The notes: a model not told the origin generated them from the sequence alone. 64,000 nt of DNA from Abyssicoccus albus (GCF_003815035.1 NZ_RKRK01000003.1:1-64000); one strand, 5' to 3'; positions 38,788 through 54,933 are shown, counted from the first letter of the stretch. A program made the numbers and translations.

Positions 38788-39126
38788 AAAATAAACCTCC
38801 GATATGTTGCGATAATATATTTCAAAATTAATCTTTATTAGATTTGTATGTTTGTATATATGTACAATTTATATAGTCATTTAAGTACTTATTACATTGT
38901 TTAATGTCTATATCCATAATTTTTTTAAAAATTATTATTTATCACGATATATTGTTTACATTTCATAATAATAATTTATCATTATGATTCTATGTTAAGT
39001 AAAGCTACTATATTATATCCAATTTCTATTGAGATAAAACAATATTTATCAATCTAACTAAAACAAACTAAAGAAAATACATAATACAATTTTATTATAT
39101 ATGAAATATAATAAAATTCAAAGGTT
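38788..39126. other. AT-rich gap between DUF1146 and murA
   Basis: About 340 bp with no gene. It holds the AT-only hairpin at 39088-39118 and presumably the murA promoter, which I cannot assign among many TATAAT-like sites. Confidence 0.55.
39088..39118 (-). terminator. AT-rich hairpin after the DUF1146 gene
   Basis: Perfect 13-bp stem AATTTTATTATAT/ATATAATAAAATT with a 5-base loop, 9 bp past the stop. Low stability and no clear T-run. Confidence 0.5.
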
Positions 39127-39408
39127 TTATAACAAAAATGTTGCTAATGTTACAAAATAATTACAAATTGTATTGATTAGAAATATAAATGGAATATTTC
39201 TTGAGTGTGTAAATAACTCCATAATAAACTGTGTAGTCCCAAAAGATAATAATGTAGAGATCATAATGACGAAAATTTGGATTTGAATGACACTCCCTTT
39301 TTTAAACAATTGTTCAACATTTAGTTTCAACAAAGCATTATAGGCTAACATAAAAGACAATAAGTATATAAGTACGTAGGCCAGGCTTAAATTTGCATAA
39401 TCTTGCAT
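39127..39408 (-). CDS. DUF1146 membrane protein (YwzB-like)
   Basis: A 93-residue protein with about three membrane helices (8-28, 42-62, 70-92). Small DUF1146 proteins occupy the place between atpC and murA in Bacillus and Staphylococcus; function unknown. Family identity rests mainly on position and the LAYVLIYLLSFMLAYNAL start with KLNVEQLFKKG. Confidence 0.72.
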   Translation of the reverse strand: MQDYANLSLAYVLIYLLSFMLAYNALLKLNVEQLFKKGSVIQIQIFVIMISTLLSFGTTQFIMELFTHSRNIPFIFLINTICNYFVTLATFLL

Positions 39409-39542
39409 GATTTTCTCCTTTAGCTTTATTATTTTATTTAATGTTTTTTAATCTTATATTATACATAATTTATTTATGAATTATTTCTTTATATATATCT
39501 TTAAAATTTAAATATATTTCATTTACGATTGATGATACAAAG

Positions 39543-39580
39543 AAAGAACAAACCCTTCTCTAATAGGGTTTGTTCTTTCT
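39543..39580 (-). terminator. Terminator of the atp operon
   Basis: Perfect 15-bp stem GAAAGAACAAACCCT/AGGGTTTGTTCTTTC with an 8-base loop, about 90 bp after atpC. Confidence 0.85.
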
Positions 39581-39668
39581 CATTAATAACATTTTTTTAT
39601 ATTATATCGTACATCACCTAATATATTTTCATATATTCAGTGATACAAATTAATATGATTTAAATATA

Positions 39669-40076
39669 TTATCTAAACTTAGCAACATCAATACGATTGA
39701 TTGCACGTCTTAACGCTCTATCAGCTCGCTTGAAATCAATGTCTTCATTCTTCGATTGTTCAAGTAATTGTTTAGCACGATCGCGCGCTGCTTTCGCACG
39801 TTCAGTATCTATATCATCTACATGCTCAGCAGATTGGACTAATACAGTCACTTTCTCTGGTCTAACTTCAACGAACCCTTCAGATACAGCGAAGTATTCA
39901 GTATCTTTCGTTGTGCGAACATGAAGCTTACCAATCTTAAGTGGTGCAACAGTTGGTGTATGTCTAGCCATAAATCCACGTTCACCATCCGTTGTATCAA
40001 CCACAACGAGTTCTGCTGCTTCTTCATGGAACACACTACCATTAGGAGTGACAATATCTAATTCAATTGTATTCAT
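39669..40076 (-). CDS. atpC: ATP synthase epsilon subunit
   Basis: 135-residue central-stalk subunit: an N-terminal beta barrel (IELDIVTPNGSVFHEEAAEL, GFMARHTPTVAPLKIG) and a C-terminal two-helix domain (AARDRAKQLLEQ, RADRALRRAINRIDV) that can brake the enzyme. Last gene of the operon, 18 bp after atpD. Confidence 0.97.
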   Translation of the reverse strand: MNTIELDIVTPNGSVFHEEAAELVVVDTTDGERGFMARHTPTVAPLKIGKLHVRTTKDTEYFAVSEGFVEVRPEKVTVLVQSAEHVDDIDTERAKAARDRAKQLLEQSKNEDIDFKRADRALRRAINRIDVAKFR

Positions 40077-40094
40077 GATATCTCCTCCTATTTA

Positions 40095-41522
<1,428 letters not shown>

Positions 41523-41528
41523 CTAACT

Positions 41529-42413
<885 letters not shown>

Positions 42414-42436
42414 CTATTTTTTATTAATCACATGTT

Positions 42437-43960
<1,524 letters not shown>

Positions 43961-43968
43961 TCACTTTT

Positions 43969-44508
43969 CTAATGACGCACAACTCGTTGTTTAATATCGT
44001 TCAATTTTGTTTTGATTGAGCCATCGTATACTTTCGTATCGATCTTAATTCGAACACCACCAATTAATGATGGATTTACTTCGTTTTTCATAATTAATTT
44101 ATTCAAACCTAGCTTTTGAACGAAAACTTGTCCAATGCGTTCTAATTCAGTCTCAAATAGTTTATATGTAGATTCAACAGTTGCTTTTCTAATCCCTAGA
44201 TGTTCGTTATACACTTCTTCATATGCTTCATATAGATAAGGAAGCAAATCTAATTTATTATTAGATGCCATCACCTTAATTGTATTGACAACATATTTGT
44301 TTGCCTCACCAAAAGATTTACTAATCATATCCATTCTTGCATCTTTACTTAACTTTGGATGGTTTACAACGTTTAAGTATGATTTTTTTTGTGCATTCAC
44401 AGAATCATGAATTGCTAATAAATCTTTAAGGACTTTCTTTTCTTTATCATGCTTCAATGCAGTATCGAATAAGCTTTGTGCATAAGATTTGGCGCTTTGA
44501 ATTGACAT
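43969..44508 (-). CDS. atpH: ATP synthase delta subunit
   Basis: 179-residue peripheral-stalk subunit: six-helix N-terminal domain (AKSYAQSLFDTALKHDK) and a C-terminal domain ending PSLIGGVRIKIDTKVYDGSI, the family signature. Its start overlaps the atpF stop by one base. Confidence 0.96.
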   Translation of the reverse strand: MSIQSAKSYAQSLFDTALKHDKEKKVLKDLLAIHDSVNAQKKSYLNVVNHPKLSKDARMDMISKSFGEANKYVVNTIKVMASNNKLDLLPYLYEAYEEVYNEHLGIRKATVESTYKLFETELERIGQVFVQKLGLNKLIMKNEVNPSLIGGVRIKIDTKVYDGSIKTKLNDIKQRVVRH

Positions 44509-45026
44509 TATTTATCGCCTGCCTCATGAATATACTGTTCAACAAGATCTTTTTGATCTTTGTCATTAATTTCTTTATTTAACACTTTTTCAGCGATTAA
44601 TATAGATAATTCAGCAACTTTATCATTAATATCATTCATTGCACGGTCTTTTTCATTTTGAATTTCAGTCTGTGCATCTTTTAACATTTGATCCGACTTC
44701 ATCGTTGCCTCATCAATAATCGCTTGTTTCTCAGTTTTAGCTTGATTCTTAGCATTTGTAAGCATTGTGTCAATTTCTTGTTTTGCTTCATTTAATTTAC
44801 GTTCATTCTCTTCTTGAAGCTTCGTTGCTTCTTCACGGGCACGTTTCGCTTCATCGAGATCTCGATTAATCATTTGTTCACGTTCATCCATAATGTTTTT
44901 AAGTGGGCCCCACGCATACTTACTTAGTAAGAAAAGTAGAACTAAAAACACTATTAATGTGCCGAATATAGTACCAAATTCAACACCGCCGCCACTAGCA
45001 GCTCCTAATACGAATAAATCTAACAC
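44508..45026 (-). CDS. atpF: ATP synthase b subunit
   Basis: Peripheral stalk: one membrane helix (about 18-38, TLIVFLVLLFLLSKYAWGP) then a long charged coiled coil. I choose the GTG at 45026 (then LDLFVLGAASGG), giving 172 residues against 173 in S. aureus. Two further GTG codons upstream (45038 and 45047) are in frame, but one overlaps and one precedes AGGAG, so they are less likely. Confidence 0.93.
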   Translation of the reverse strand: MLDLFVLGAASGGGVEFGTIFGTLIVFLVLLFLLSKYAWGPLKNIMDEREQMINRDLDEAKRAREEATKLQEENERKLNEAKQEIDTMLTNAKNQAKTEKQAIIDEATMKSDQMLKDAQTEIQNEKDRAMNDINDKVAELSILIAEKVLNKEINDKDQKDLVEQYIHEAGDK

Positions 45027-45130
45027 TTTACGCTCCACTCCTTTCACACAACATAGACATTATTCTAAACGTTAGAATGGCGAAATCTTATATAAATATG
45101 AAGACTTCGCCGGATAGTCAAAGTTATTAA

Positions 45131-45358
<228 letters not shown>

Positions 45359-45382
45359 CTAATTTGTTTGTTTAATTTATTT

Positions 45383-46478
<1,096 letters not shown>

Positions 46479-46587
46479 GGATTTAATTCTCCTGCCGTTT
46501 TCAGAAAAAATGAAAACTGTTACATTCCTTTAGTAATGATAATATATAAAAACTTCAATTGCAATAACATTTACATTACATTTTATT

Positions 46588-47721
46588 TTACAATTTAAAT
46601 GATTTTGGTTTTTCATCTAAAATATTAAAATAATACTTAATGTTTTCACAAATGCGTTCTGATGCCTTACCGTCACCATATGGATTACTCGCTTCACTCA
46701 TTGATTTATAGAGTGCTTCGTCATCTAACAATTCCTTAGTCAACTCATAAATTTTTTCTTCTTCGATTCCAGCAAGCTTCAATGTTCCCGCTTCTACACC
46801 TTCTGGACGTTCCGTTGTATCTCTTAACACGAGTACTGGTTTACCAAGAGATGGCGCTTCTTCTTGAACTCCACCAGAATCCGTTAATATAAAGTGGGCT
46901 TGATGAGCAAAGTTATGGAAATCAATTACATCTAACGGTTCAATTAAATCAATTCTATCGTGATTATCTAAATATGTTTTTGCGATGTCTCTTACTTTAG
47001 GGTTCTTATGCATTGGATAAACAACTGCGACATCATCATACTCATCGACGATTCGTTTAACCGCTTTGAAAATATTATGCATTGGTTCGCCTATATTTTC
47101 ACGACGATGCGCTGTCAGTAATATCGTTCTTAATCCGTCGTGAGATTTTAACACTTCTGATACATAATCATCCGATACCGTTGTATTTAATGCATCGATA
47201 GCTGTATTTCCTGTAATGCAAACAGTCTCCTCTTTTTTATTTTCATTGATCAGATTTTGTGCTGATTGTGTCGTTGGCGCAAAATGTAAATCCGCCATAA
47301 CGCCTGTCATTTGACGGTTCATTTCTTCTGGAAATGGTGAATATTTATTATGTGTACGTAATCCTGCCTCAACATGACCAATAGCAGTTTCGTTATAGAA
47401 TGCTGCAAGGGCACCTGTAAATGTTGTCGTCGTATCTCCATGAACAAGTACCATATCTGGCTGAGCTTCTTTGATGACATCTTCTAATCCCATTAACACA
47501 CGTGATGTCACTTCTGATAACGTTTGATTTTGTTTCATTACATTTAAATCATAGTCAGGCGTGATATTAAAGATTTCTAATACTTGGTCTAACATTTCAC
47601 GATGTTGTGCTGTAACCACTACGATTGGCTCTAGCTCTGGGTCTTTCTTAAGTTGTAGGACAAGCGGTGCCATTTTAATCGCTTCTGGTCTCGTACCGAA
47701 TATCGTCATAATTTTTTTCAT
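46588..47721 (-). CDS. mnaA: UDP-N-acetylglucosamine 2-epimerase (non-hydrolysing)
   Basis: Interconverts UDP-GlcNAc and UDP-ManNAc for teichoic-acid linkage units. 377 residues: MKKIMTIFGTRPEAIKMAP, VHGDTTTTFTGALAA, HVEAGLRTHN, LLTAHRRENIG, TDSGGVQEEAPSLGKPVL. I start at 47721 after AGGAGG; the open frame reaches 47772 but lacks family similarity there. It lies 13 bp after upp. Confidence 0.95.
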   Translation of the reverse strand: MKKIMTIFGTRPEAIKMAPLVLQLKKDPELEPIVVVTAQHREMLDQVLEIFNITPDYDLNVMKQNQTLSEVTSRVLMGLEDVIKEAQPDMVLVHGDTTTTFTGALAAFYNETAIGHVEAGLRTHNKYSPFPEEMNRQMTGVMADLHFAPTTQSAQNLINENKKEETVCITGNTAIDALNTTVSDDYVSEVLKSHDGLRTILLTAHRRENIGEPMHNIFKAVKRIVDEYDDVAVVYPMHKNPKVRDIAKTYLDNHDRIDLIEPLDVIDFHNFAHQAHFILTDSGGVQEEAPSLGKPVLVLRDTTERPEGVEAGTLKLAGIEEEKIYELTKELLDDEALYKSMSEASNPYGDGKASERICENIKYYFNILDEKPKSFKL

Positions 47722-47734
47722 TTCAATAGTCCTC

Positions 47735-48364
47735 CTATTTCGTTCCGAATAATCTGTCACCTGCATCACCAAGACCAGGGACGATATATTTCTTATGGTT
47801 TAATTTTTCATCTAATGCAGCGATATAAATATCTACATCAGGGTGCGCTTCAGCCAATGCATCAACACCATCTTGAGCCGCAATGATGCACATAAATGAA
47901 ATATTATTAGCACCACGCTTTTTAAGTGCTGTAATCGCATCAATTGCCGATACGCCGGACGCTAACATAGGGTCAGTCACAATGACTTTACGATCCGATA
48001 TATCTTTAGGGAATTTAACGTAATATTCGACCGCTTCGAACGTTTCAGGGTCTCTATATAAACCAACATGACCTACTCTTGCTGCAGGAATCAATTTCAA
48101 TATGCCTTCTGACATACCTAGCCCTGCACGAAGAATTGGAATAATCGCGACTTTTTTACCTGCTAATCGCTTTGCAGTCATCTTCTCAACAGGTGTGTTA
48201 ATTTCTACATCTTCAAGCTTCAAATCTCTAGTAATCTCATAACCCATTAACATAGATACTTCATTGACCAGTTCACGAAAGTCTTTCGTCCCTGTACTCT
48301 CATCTCTAATAAATGATAATTTATGTTGAATAAGTGGGTGATCTAATACTTTAACATTTTCCAT
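47735..48364 (-). CDS. upp: Uracil phosphoribosyltransferase
   Basis: Uracil salvage enzyme, 209 residues as in S. aureus. PRPP loop [18 protein letters not shown], uracil site [19 protein letters not shown] 48364 is preferred over ATGs at 48370 and 48379, which abut or precede GGAGG. Confidence 0.97.
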   Translation of the reverse strand: MENVKVLDHPLIQHKLSFIRDESTGTKDFRELVNEVSMLMGYEITRDLKLEDVEINTPVEKMTAKRLAGKKVAIIPILRAGLGMSEGILKLIPAARVGHVGLYRDPETFEAVEYYVKFPKDISDRKVIVTDPMLASGVSAIDAITALKKRGANNISFMCIIAAQDGVDALAEAHPDVDIYIAALDEKLNHKKYIVPGLGDAGDRLFGTK

Positions 48365-48382
48365 TCTCATTGCCTCCATTAT

Positions 48383-48421
48383 AAAAACTCACCATTAGTT
48401 TAACATATTACTAATGGTGAG
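48383..48421 (-). terminator. Terminator of glyA
   Basis: 12-bp stem CTCACCATTAGT/ACTAATGGTGAG, 10-base loop, followed by TTTTTAT on the minus strand, 50 bp past glyA. Confidence 0.88.
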
Positions 48422-48471
48422 TAAGTGTTTTTCTATCAAATATTACTTGAAGCGATAATGACAAGACAGCA

Positions 48472-49728
48472 TTAATAAACTTCTTTATATAAAGGGTATT
48501 TATTTGTTAATGATGTCACTTCTTCTTTAGAGCGTTGAATGACTGATTCGTCATTGTGATGTTTTACGACGTCAGCAATAATACGCGCAACAACTTTCAT
48601 ATCTTCTTCATTAAACCCACGTGTTGTGACAGCTGGTGTACCTAATCGAATACCACTTGTGACAAATGGAGATTCTGGATCAAATGGTACTGTGTTTTTA
48701 TTACAAGTAATTCCGACTTCATCTAAAGCATGTTCTGCTACTTTACCCGTCACTTCAACTGGACGAAGGTCAACAAGCACAAGGTGATTATCTGTTCCAT
48801 TAGATACAATTTTCAACCCTTGATTCGTCAATTCTTCAGCTAATACTTTAGCGTTATTGATGACTTGTTGTTGATATTCTTTAAATTCTGGACGTAACGC
48901 CTCTCCAAATGCAACAGCTTTCGCTGCAATCACATGCTCTAACGGTCCACCTTGAATGCCAGGGAAAATTGATTTATCAATCGCTTTAGCATATTCTTCT
49001 TTGCATAAGATCATTCCACCACGCGGTCCGCGTAACGTTTTATGTGTTGTCGTTGTGACAAAATCTGCATATTCAACGGGGTTCTCATGTAATCCTACCG
49101 CAACTAATCCTGCGATATGTGCCATATCGACCATTAACAATGCATCTACACTGTCAGCAATTTCTCTAAAGCGCTTGAAGTCAATCGCACGTCCATATGC
49201 ACTTGCACCTGCTACGATAAGCTTCGGTTGATGTTCTTTCGCTAGTTGTTGAACATGATCATAATCAATCATTTCTGTCTCTTCATGAACACCATATTCT
49301 ACGAAGTTGTATGTTTGACCACTGAAGTTTACTGGAGAACCGTGTGTTAAATGTCCACCATGACTTAAATTCATACCTAATATTGTTTCACCTGGCTTTA
49401 ATGCAACACGATATACCGCCATATTTGCTTGGGATCCAGAATGCGGTTGAACATTCGCATGATCAGCTTTGAACAATTCTTTCGCACGTTCTCTCGCTAA
49501 GTTTTCAACAATATCAACGAATTCACACCCACCATAGTAACGTTTACCAGGATATCCTTCAGCGTATTTGTTCGTCAAGACTGAGCCCTGAGCTTCCATT
49601 ACTGCACGTGATACGAAGTTTTCAGACGCTATCAATTCAATGTTATTGTTTTGACGATTTAATTCTTTTTGCATCGCATCAAATAATTCTTTATCTTGTG
49701 CAACTGAGTATTGTTCTAATTTTGTCAT
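48472..49728 (-). CDS. glyA: Serine hydroxymethyltransferase
   Basis: PLP enzyme linking serine, glycine and one-carbon folates; 418 residues. PLP lysine in [15 protein letters not shown]; also [16 protein letters not shown] and [21 protein letters not shown] precedes the ATG. It belongs to the upp-glyA-ywlG-rpiB order of staphylococci, with a terminator before upp. Confidence 0.97.
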   Translation of the reverse strand: MTKLEQYSVAQDKELFDAMQKELNRQNNNIELIASENFVSRAVMEAQGSVLTNKYAEGYPGKRYYGGCEFVDIVENLARERAKELFKADHANVQPHSGSQANMAVYRVALKPGETILGMNLSHGGHLTHGSPVNFSGQTYNFVEYGVHEETEMIDYDHVQQLAKEHQPKLIVAGASAYGRAIDFKRFREIADSVDALLMVDMAHIAGLVAVGLHENPVEYADFVTTTTHKTLRGPRGGMILCKEEYAKAIDKSIFPGIQGGPLEHVIAAKAVAFGEALRPEFKEYQQQVINNAKVLAEELTNQGLKIVSNGTDNHLVLVDLRPVEVTGKVAEHALDEVGITCNKNTVPFDPESPFVTSGIRLGTPAVTTRGFNEEDMKVVARIIADVVKHHNDESVIQRSKEEVTSLTNKYPLYKEVY

Positions 49729-49780
49729 TGAAATCCCTCTTTCATTTTTAATTTTTAGAAAAGTCTAGCCATTAAATATA

Positions 49781-50335
49781 TTATGAATGATATTGCGCAC
49801 GATTTCCACCAATCTTTTTAGGACGACTTGTACAGATTGTCACGATAGCGTTACCAACCACTTTTTGATTAGTTCTTACCGGCACTGCTACGTGCTGAAT
49901 ATGCATCCCAATCATTGTTTGACCAATATCAATACCACATTGTGCTGTAACATGTTCAATCACTACCGGCTGTTGTATATGTTGATAAGCATATTGAGAC
50001 ATACTTCCACCGGCTGATTTGACTGGCAATACGTCAACAACAGTATGATGAGGCTCGAGCATCGCGCTTTCCATCGTCAATGCTCGATTTATATGCTCAC
50101 ACCCTTGAAAGACGAAGTGAACACCAGTTTTTGACTGTATTTCGTCTAATTTAGTATATATGAGTTCAGCAACATCCATACTACCCATCGTGCCAATTCT
50201 CTCACCAATGACTTCAGATGTAGAGCAACCAATCACACACAGTTCATTTTCTTTAAAGAAATTAATTTTCATTAATTCTTCTAACAACCGTTCAAGATCA
50301 GTGTCAATCTTCGATCTTTTTGACACGTCGTTCAT
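49781..50335 (-). CDS. ywlG: YwlG-like protein (TIGR01440/DUF436)
   Basis: A 184-residue protein of a conserved Firmicutes family with no assigned function. It has [15 protein letters not shown] and [15 protein letters not shown] with conserved Cys, and GCEHxNRA resembling a metal or nucleotide site. ATG 50335 has AAGGTGG five bases before it; it overlaps rpiB by 32 bp. Confidence 0.88.
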   Translation of the reverse strand: MNDVSKRSKIDTDLERLLEELMKINFFKENELCVIGCSTSEVIGERIGTMGSMDVAELIYTKLDEIQSKTGVHFVFQGCEHINRALTMESAMLEPHHTVVDVLPVKSAGGSMSQYAYQHIQQPVVIEHVTAQCGIDIGQTMIGMHIQHVAVPVRTNQKVVGNAIVTICTSRPKKIGGNRAQYHS

Positions 50336-50732
50336 GTCGACCACCTTCAAATTCAGTTTTTAACCAAGTATCAATGATGTCTACTGCAAGTCCAGGCCCA
50401 ATCACGCGTTCTCCCATTGCAATCACATTACTATCATTGTGTTGACGAGTAAGCTTTGCAGAGTATACATCATGGACATGAGCACAACGCACACCTTCCA
50501 CTTTATTGGCAGCAATGTTCATCCCAATACCCGTACCACATATTAAAATGCCACGATCAAATTCGCCAGCTGATACTTTAGTTCCTAAAGGCTTTGCATA
50601 GTCAGGATAATCTACTGAGTCACTTGAATCTGTTCCAAAATCCGTAAAATCATAACCATTATCTTTTAAATATTTTGCAACCTCTTGCTTTAATTTAAAT
50701 CCACCATGGTCACTCGCAATTGCAATTTTCAT
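50304..50732 (-). CDS. rpiB: Ribose-5-phosphate isomerase B
   Basis: Interconverts ribose-5-phosphate and ribulose-5-phosphate. 142 residues: [18 protein letters not shown], the catalytic [18 protein letters not shown], and [21 protein letters not shown] 50732 after AAAGGAG. The final residues basic (ERRVKKIED) as usual. LacA/LacB are close relatives, but the context and single copy indicate RpiB. Confidence 0.93.
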   Translation of the reverse strand: MKIAIASDHGGFKLKQEVAKYLKDNGYDFTDFGTDSSDSVDYPDYAKPLGTKVSAGEFDRGILICGTGIGMNIAANKVEGVRCAHVHDVYSAKLTRQHNDSNVIAMGERVIGPGLAVDIIDTWLKTEFEGGRHERRVKKIED

Positions 50733-50833
50733 GACAAACACTCCTTTAATCATTTGACTCTATTATACTAAAGATATTTATGAATAATAAACTAAAATAG
50801 AATTAAAAACACTAAAACTTATTAAGTTGGTAT

Positions 50834-50931
50834 TCAGAGTAAATTAGAAATACTCTGATTACGGATAAAAAAAGTCTAAGACATAAATAGTTCAACAAAT
50901 TTTAGTTTATTGATCTTTTTTGTCCTAGACT
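50834..50931 (-). terminator. Two hairpins after ywlE
   Basis: First on the minus strand: AGTCTAGGACA/TGTCTTAGACT with a branched AT-rich loop (50873-50931), then TTTTTTT, then a second stem TCAGAGTA/TACTCTGA (50834-50858). The first is a good terminator. Confidence 0.75.
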
Positions 50932-50942
50932 CTTACTCATTC

Positions 50943-51344
50943 TTATAAATCAATATGATCTATATAATGTTTAATTTGTTCAAATGCTTTTTCGTAAGCC
51001 ACAAAAGATTGACCATATGGATCCAATACATCATTTTCGACTCCGATGATTTCCGACAACATCAATACATTCGCATTAGGATTCATCTGTAAAATCATGT
51101 CCTTATGTTGAGCGGTCATTGTATAAAGAGTCGAATCTTGAAGGTCTTCATGCGTTAATTGTTGTGGCTCTGACGATGAACTTAATTCATTCATTTCAAT
51201 CAATTGTAGCGACTCATCTGACACTATACTTCCGGGTGTCACAAATAATCCTCTTGATTGTACTTCTGATGATAGCTTTGTTTTTGCATAGCTTTCTGCA
51301 AGTGGTGATCGGCACGTATTGCCTGTACAAACGAATATGATCAT
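50943..51344 (-). CDS. ywlE: Protein-arginine phosphatase (YwlE-type)
   Basis: 133-residue low-molecular-weight phosphatase. The P-loop VCTGNTCRSP starts at Cys6; the Thr at position 10 (CTGNTC, where tyrosine phosphatases have Ile) is the known determinant of arginine-phosphate specificity. The general acid Asp is in NDVLDPYGQS. It should reverse McsB arginine phosphorylation. Its ATG overlaps the preceding stop by 4 bp. Confidence 0.93.
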   Translation of the reverse strand: MIIFVCTGNTCRSPLAESYAKTKLSSEVQSRGLFVTPGSIVSDESLQLIEMNELSSSSEPQQLTHEDLQDSTLYTMTAQHKDMILQMNPNANVLMLSEIIGVENDVLDPYGQSFVAYEKAFEQIKHYIDHIDL

Positions 51345-52339
51345 AAATCTTCCTCCTTGCTAGAGATAACTTTATCGATACGATTATTCAAAGCATTATA
51401 TCTCTCTTGTCGAGGAAACTGATAAATATACACTGTATCAACTTGTTGTGCATCCATAAATCGAAGCGCTTTGTATAAATTCCTCATCGCTATATTAACA
51501 TCTATAACAGATTCACAAAGTTCAAACGTCACGACATTATTCCATGATTTGATTAATTCCGCTGGCGCAATGACGCCAACGTGACCCTCTGGCTTAAAGT
51601 CTTCTTTAAGAGGGTAAACAGGTTGCTTCGGTGCGTAATGGCGGTATTTCATTCCAGGTGACTTAGGCGTTGTACTTGTCGTTGATTCATAAATCACTTC
51701 TAAACCGGTTTCTCTCATAATATCAGCGGCTGTAATATGACCTGGTCGAACAATCTCAAATGGCTCAACCGTTGTATCAACCACAGTACTCTCAACACCA
51801 ACAATTGAATCATCTCCGCGTATTAAAACATCAGCTCGTCCATACAAATCATATTCTATATGCGAAAATTTCGTCGGAGAAGGTCGACCACTCATATTAG
51901 CACTTGGTGCAGCAATCGGTGTGTCAACAATACGCAAAAACTGCAACGCAAAATCATGATTAGGCATTCTTACGCCAACGGTATTAAGACCTGCTGTCAC
52001 GTAATGACTTAACATACCTTGTTTAATCGGAACGATAAATGTAATCGGACCTGGCCAATACCGTTTCATTAAACGATACGCATCAGGGTGTATATGTTCA
52101 GTGAATTCATTCAATTGTTCCATACAATGAATATGTACAATTAATGGATTATCTGCCGGTCGTTGTTTCACTTGAAATATTCTCTTCACCGCTTCATCAC
52201 TATATGCATTGCCACCAAGACCATAAACCGTCTCTGTAGGAAATGCAATGACACGATCTTTCTTAATCATTTCTCTTAAAGTCGATGATTCATTGTCCAT
52301 CGATTCATTCTCATCAATAATGATTGTCTCTTGTTTCAA
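51341..52339 (-). CDS. Threonylcarbamoyl-AMP synthase (Sua5/YwlC)
   Basis: Makes threonylcarbamoyl-AMP for t6A37 of ANN-decoding tRNAs. 332 residues, the two-domain Sua5 type: YrdC domain (about 20-205; RVIAFPTETVYGLGGNAY, KQRPADNPLIVHI, MPNHDFALQF, APSANMSGRPSPT) and a C-terminal Sua5 domain (SPGMKYRHYAPK). The start is TTG at 52339 with GAGGTGAG upstream. Confidence 0.93.
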   Translation of the reverse strand: MKQETIIIDENESMDNESSTLREMIKKDRVIAFPTETVYGLGGNAYSDEAVKRIFQVKQRPADNPLIVHIHCMEQLNEFTEHIHPDAYRLMKRYWPGPITFIVPIKQGMLSHYVTAGLNTVGVRMPNHDFALQFLRIVDTPIAAPSANMSGRPSPTKFSHIEYDLYGRADVLIRGDDSIVGVESTVVDTTVEPFEIVRPGHITAADIMRETGLEVIYESTTSTTPKSPGMKYRHYAPKQPVYPLKEDFKPEGHVGVIAPAELIKSWNNVVTFELCESVIDVNIAMRNLYKALRFMDAQQVDTVYIYQFPRQERYNALNNRIDKVISSKEEDL

Positions 52340-52345
52340 TTCAGC

Positions 52346-53179
52346 TCACCTCGCTTTAACGTATACTTTTGCCATGCGATCATGTCCTTGTAAATCTTTC
52401 CGAAATTCATAACCAGTGACTCTATCGAATTGATTAAAGAGTTCGGTTAATAAGTCTTGTTGCTTATATCCAAACTCGAAATAACAAATAAATTGATGTT
52501 TATTTTCTCGACACGCTTGCGTGAGAATCATGCGATAAATTGATAATCCGTTATCTTCTGCGAATAATGCTAAATCCGGCTCATATTTGATCGTCGACTC
52601 AGTCATCACATCAATCTCATCATGCATAATATATGGAGGGTTACTAATCAATATATCAAATGAAGGCACACCTTCTAACCCATTCGCATGCTTGAAATCA
52701 ATAGCAACATCATAGTGTGATGCGTTAGCGCTCGCAACGTCTAATGCTTGATTACTAATATCCGTTGCAGTCACATTAAACAACGGGCGTTCTCTCTTCA
52801 ACTGAATTGCGATAATTCCAGAGCCAGTGCCAACATCTACAATCTGTTTGGACTCATTTGAATGTTCTGTAAGAACCCAATCCACTAACAATTCAGTATC
52901 AAATCTTGGGATGAGCACATCCTTATTCACTATGTAACGATCTCCATAAAAATATGCATATCCAAGTACATATTGAATTGGATATGCATCTTCTATCATC
53001 ATAAGGTCCTCTTTAATTTGCATTGCAATGTTTTCATCGATTGGTTCATTAATCGTCATGTAAAACGCCGTCTCATCAATATTTAAACGCTCACACATTA
53101 AATAAATGATAGATGATTCGTCTACATCAAATTGCACCTTACATTCATCTATAAAAGATTTTTTAGATAACGTTGCCAC
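52346..53179 (-). CDS. prmC: Release-factor glutamine methyltransferase PrmC
   Basis: Methylates the GGQ glutamine of release factors, the first encoded next door. 277 residues with SAM motif [15 protein letters not shown] and catalytic [10 protein letters not shown]. The start is GTG at 53179, overlapping the prfA end by 17 bp; an AGAGGA lies upstream. Confidence 0.95.
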   Translation of the reverse strand: MATLSKKSFIDECKVQFDVDESSIIYLMCERLNIDETAFYMTINEPIDENIAMQIKEDLMMIEDAYPIQYVLGYAYFYGDRYIVNKDVLIPRFDTELLVDWVLTEHSNESKQIVDVGTGSGIIAIQLKRERPLFNVTATDISNQALDVASANASHYDVAIDFKHANGLEGVPSFDILISNPPYIMHDEIDVMTESTIKYEPDLALFAEDNGLSIYRMILTQACRENKHQFICYFEFGYKQQDLLTELFNQFDRVTGYEFRKDLQGHDRMAKVYVKAR

Positions 53180-54242
53180 TATTTAATTCCTCTAACTTAT
53201 GCGTTTGTTCTTCGATACTTAATGCATCGATGATTTCCTGTATATTACCTTCCATAATTTGATCCAACTTTTGAATCGTTAATCCAATACGATGATCTGT
53301 CACTCGATTTTGAGGGTAATTGTATGTTCTAATTCGCTCAGAGCGATCACCAGTCCCGACTGCCGATTTACGTTGCTCATCATATTTACTTTGTTCTTCT
53401 TGAACCATTTGGTCATATACTCTTGTCTTCAAAAGTTTCATTGCTTTTTCACGGTTTTTAATCTGAGACTTCTCAGAACTTGTCGCAACAATTCCAGTTG
53501 GTAAATGTGTAATACGAACTGCAGAATCTGTCGTATTGACATGCTGTCCTCCAGCTCCTGATGAACGATATGTCTCAATCTTCAAATCTTCCTGACGAAT
53601 ATCAATCTCAACATCTTCTACTTCAGGTAATACCGCGACCGTTGCAGTAGACGTATGAATTCTACCGCCACTCTCAGTCGTCGGTACACGTTGAACACGA
53701 TGGGCACCATTTTCATACTTCAGTTTACTAAAGGCACCATTCCCGATAATTGTGAAACTGATTTCTTTGAATCCACCTTGATCTGCAGGCGCTGATTCCA
53801 TCACATCAATCTTCAATCCATTCTCTTCAGCATAACGTGAATACATACGGTATAAATCGCCAGCAAAGATATTCGCTTCATCTCCACCCGCTGCACCACG
53901 AATTTCCATAACAACGTTTTTATCATCGTTAGGGTCTTTAGGAATCAGTAATAGTTTTAACCTCTCTTCGAATGGTTCGATTTGCGGTTCCAATTCAGCG
54001 ATTTCTTCTTTAATCATTTCCTTCATATCAGAATCAGTCGCTTCTTTTTGCATCTCCTTCGCTTCATCAAGTTGTGTCTTTACATCTTTATACTCTCTAT
54101 ACACTTGAACTGTCTCTTCTAAATCAGACTGTTCCTTAGAGTATTCTCTTAATTTATTCGGATCTGATACCACATCTGGATCACTTAATAACTCATTTAA
54201 TTGCTCATAACGATTTTCTACAATTTCTAACTGATCAAACAT
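53163..54242 (-). CDS. prfA: Peptide chain release factor 1
   Basis: Recognises UAA and UAG. 359 residues: [17 protein letters not shown] with a PxT-type codon-recognition motif and the peptidyl hydrolysis GGQ in [22 protein letters not shown] 54242 follows GGAGAG by nine bases. Confidence 0.97.
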   Translation of the reverse strand: MFDQLEIVENRYEQLNELLSDPDVVSDPNKLREYSKEQSDLEETVQVYREYKDVKTQLDEAKEMQKEATDSDMKEMIKEEIAELEPQIEPFEERLKLLLIPKDPNDDKNVVMEIRGAAGGDEANIFAGDLYRMYSRYAEENGLKIDVMESAPADQGGFKEISFTIIGNGAFSKLKYENGAHRVQRVPTTESGGRIHTSTATVAVLPEVEDVEIDIRQEDLKIETYRSSGAGGQHVNTTDSAVRITHLPTGIVATSSEKSQIKNREKAMKLLKTRVYDQMVQEEQSKYDEQRKSAVGTGDRSERIRTYNYPQNRVTDHRIGLTIQKLDQIMEGNIQEIIDALSIEEQTHKLEELNSGNVI

Positions 54243-54256
54243 AACAATCACTCTCC

Positions 54257-54835
54257 TTAATCTGTTTTCACAATATGGTGTTCACGACACCTAGGCTCAT
54301 ATGATTCATCTGCACCGACAAGAATCAATGGATCATCAATATGGGCAGGCGCTCCATTAATTAACCGTTGCGTTCGACTCGCAATGCCACCACATACAGT
54401 ACATACTGCGTTAAGCTTCGTCACCTGTTCAGCAATCGCCATAATATGTGGCATCGGTTCAAATGGATTCCCTGTAAAGTCCATATCAAGACCTGCAACA
54501 ATAACTCTAATATTAGACTTCGCAATGTTTTGAATGACATAGACGAGTCCATCGTCGAAAAACTGAGCTTCATCAATCGCCACGACATCAATGTCATCTG
54601 TAATATATCCACGTATTTCATTGGAATGACCTATTGAAATCGCATCAACAGAACGGCCATTATGTGTTACGACGGATTGCTTTTTGTATCGTTGATCTAT
54701 CTCCGGTTTGAAGACAACAATCTTTTGCTTAGCATATAATACTCTACGAATTCGACGAATTAATTCTTCACTTTTACCGGAAAACATAGAGCCTGTAATA
54801 CATTCTATCCGTCCGCTTCTTTCGATATCATTCAT
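54257..54835 (-). CDS. tdk: Thymidine kinase
   Basis: Type II thymidine kinase, 192 residues. P-loop [26 protein letters not shown], and zinc-binding Cys in AVCTVCG and a later RCREHH. It belongs to the tdk-prfA-prmC order shared with Bacillus. Confidence 0.96.
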   Translation of the reverse strand: MNDIERSGRIECITGSMFSGKSEELIRRIRRVLYAKQKIVVFKPEIDQRYKKQSVVTHNGRSVDAISIGHSNEIRGYITDDIDVVAIDEAQFFDDGLVYVIQNIAKSNIRVIVAGLDMDFTGNPFEPMPHIMAIAEQVTKLNAVCTVCGGIASRTQRLINGAPAHIDDPLILVGADESYEPRCREHHIVKTD

Positions 54836-54903
54836 AGTATCACCCTAACTCATTAGTAACCTCATTATTATATCATATAAATTATTCTATTCGTCATAAA
54901 AAA

Positions 54904-54924
54904 AAGCCACCGCAATGGTGGCTT
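54904..54924 (-). terminator. Terminator of rpmE2
   Basis: Stem AAGCCACC/GGTGGCTT with loop GCAAT and eight T after it on the minus strand. Confidence 0.92.
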
Positions 54925-54933
54925 AAAGTCTTA

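Noticed and set aside
39149-39165. TGTAAT-TATTT-TGTAAC, a WalR-type repeat on the minus strand about 360 bp before murA
   Set aside because: It lies within the DUF1146 coding sequence, in very AT-rich DNA where one or two matches per window are expected by chance, and lacks the associated 11-mer and -10 seen at the LysM-3D genes.
46497-46517. GTTTTCA/TGAAAAC inverted repeat before atpI as an operon regulator
   Set aside because: The 7-bp AT-rich stem is too weak to claim a terminator or binding site; noted only in the atpI entry.
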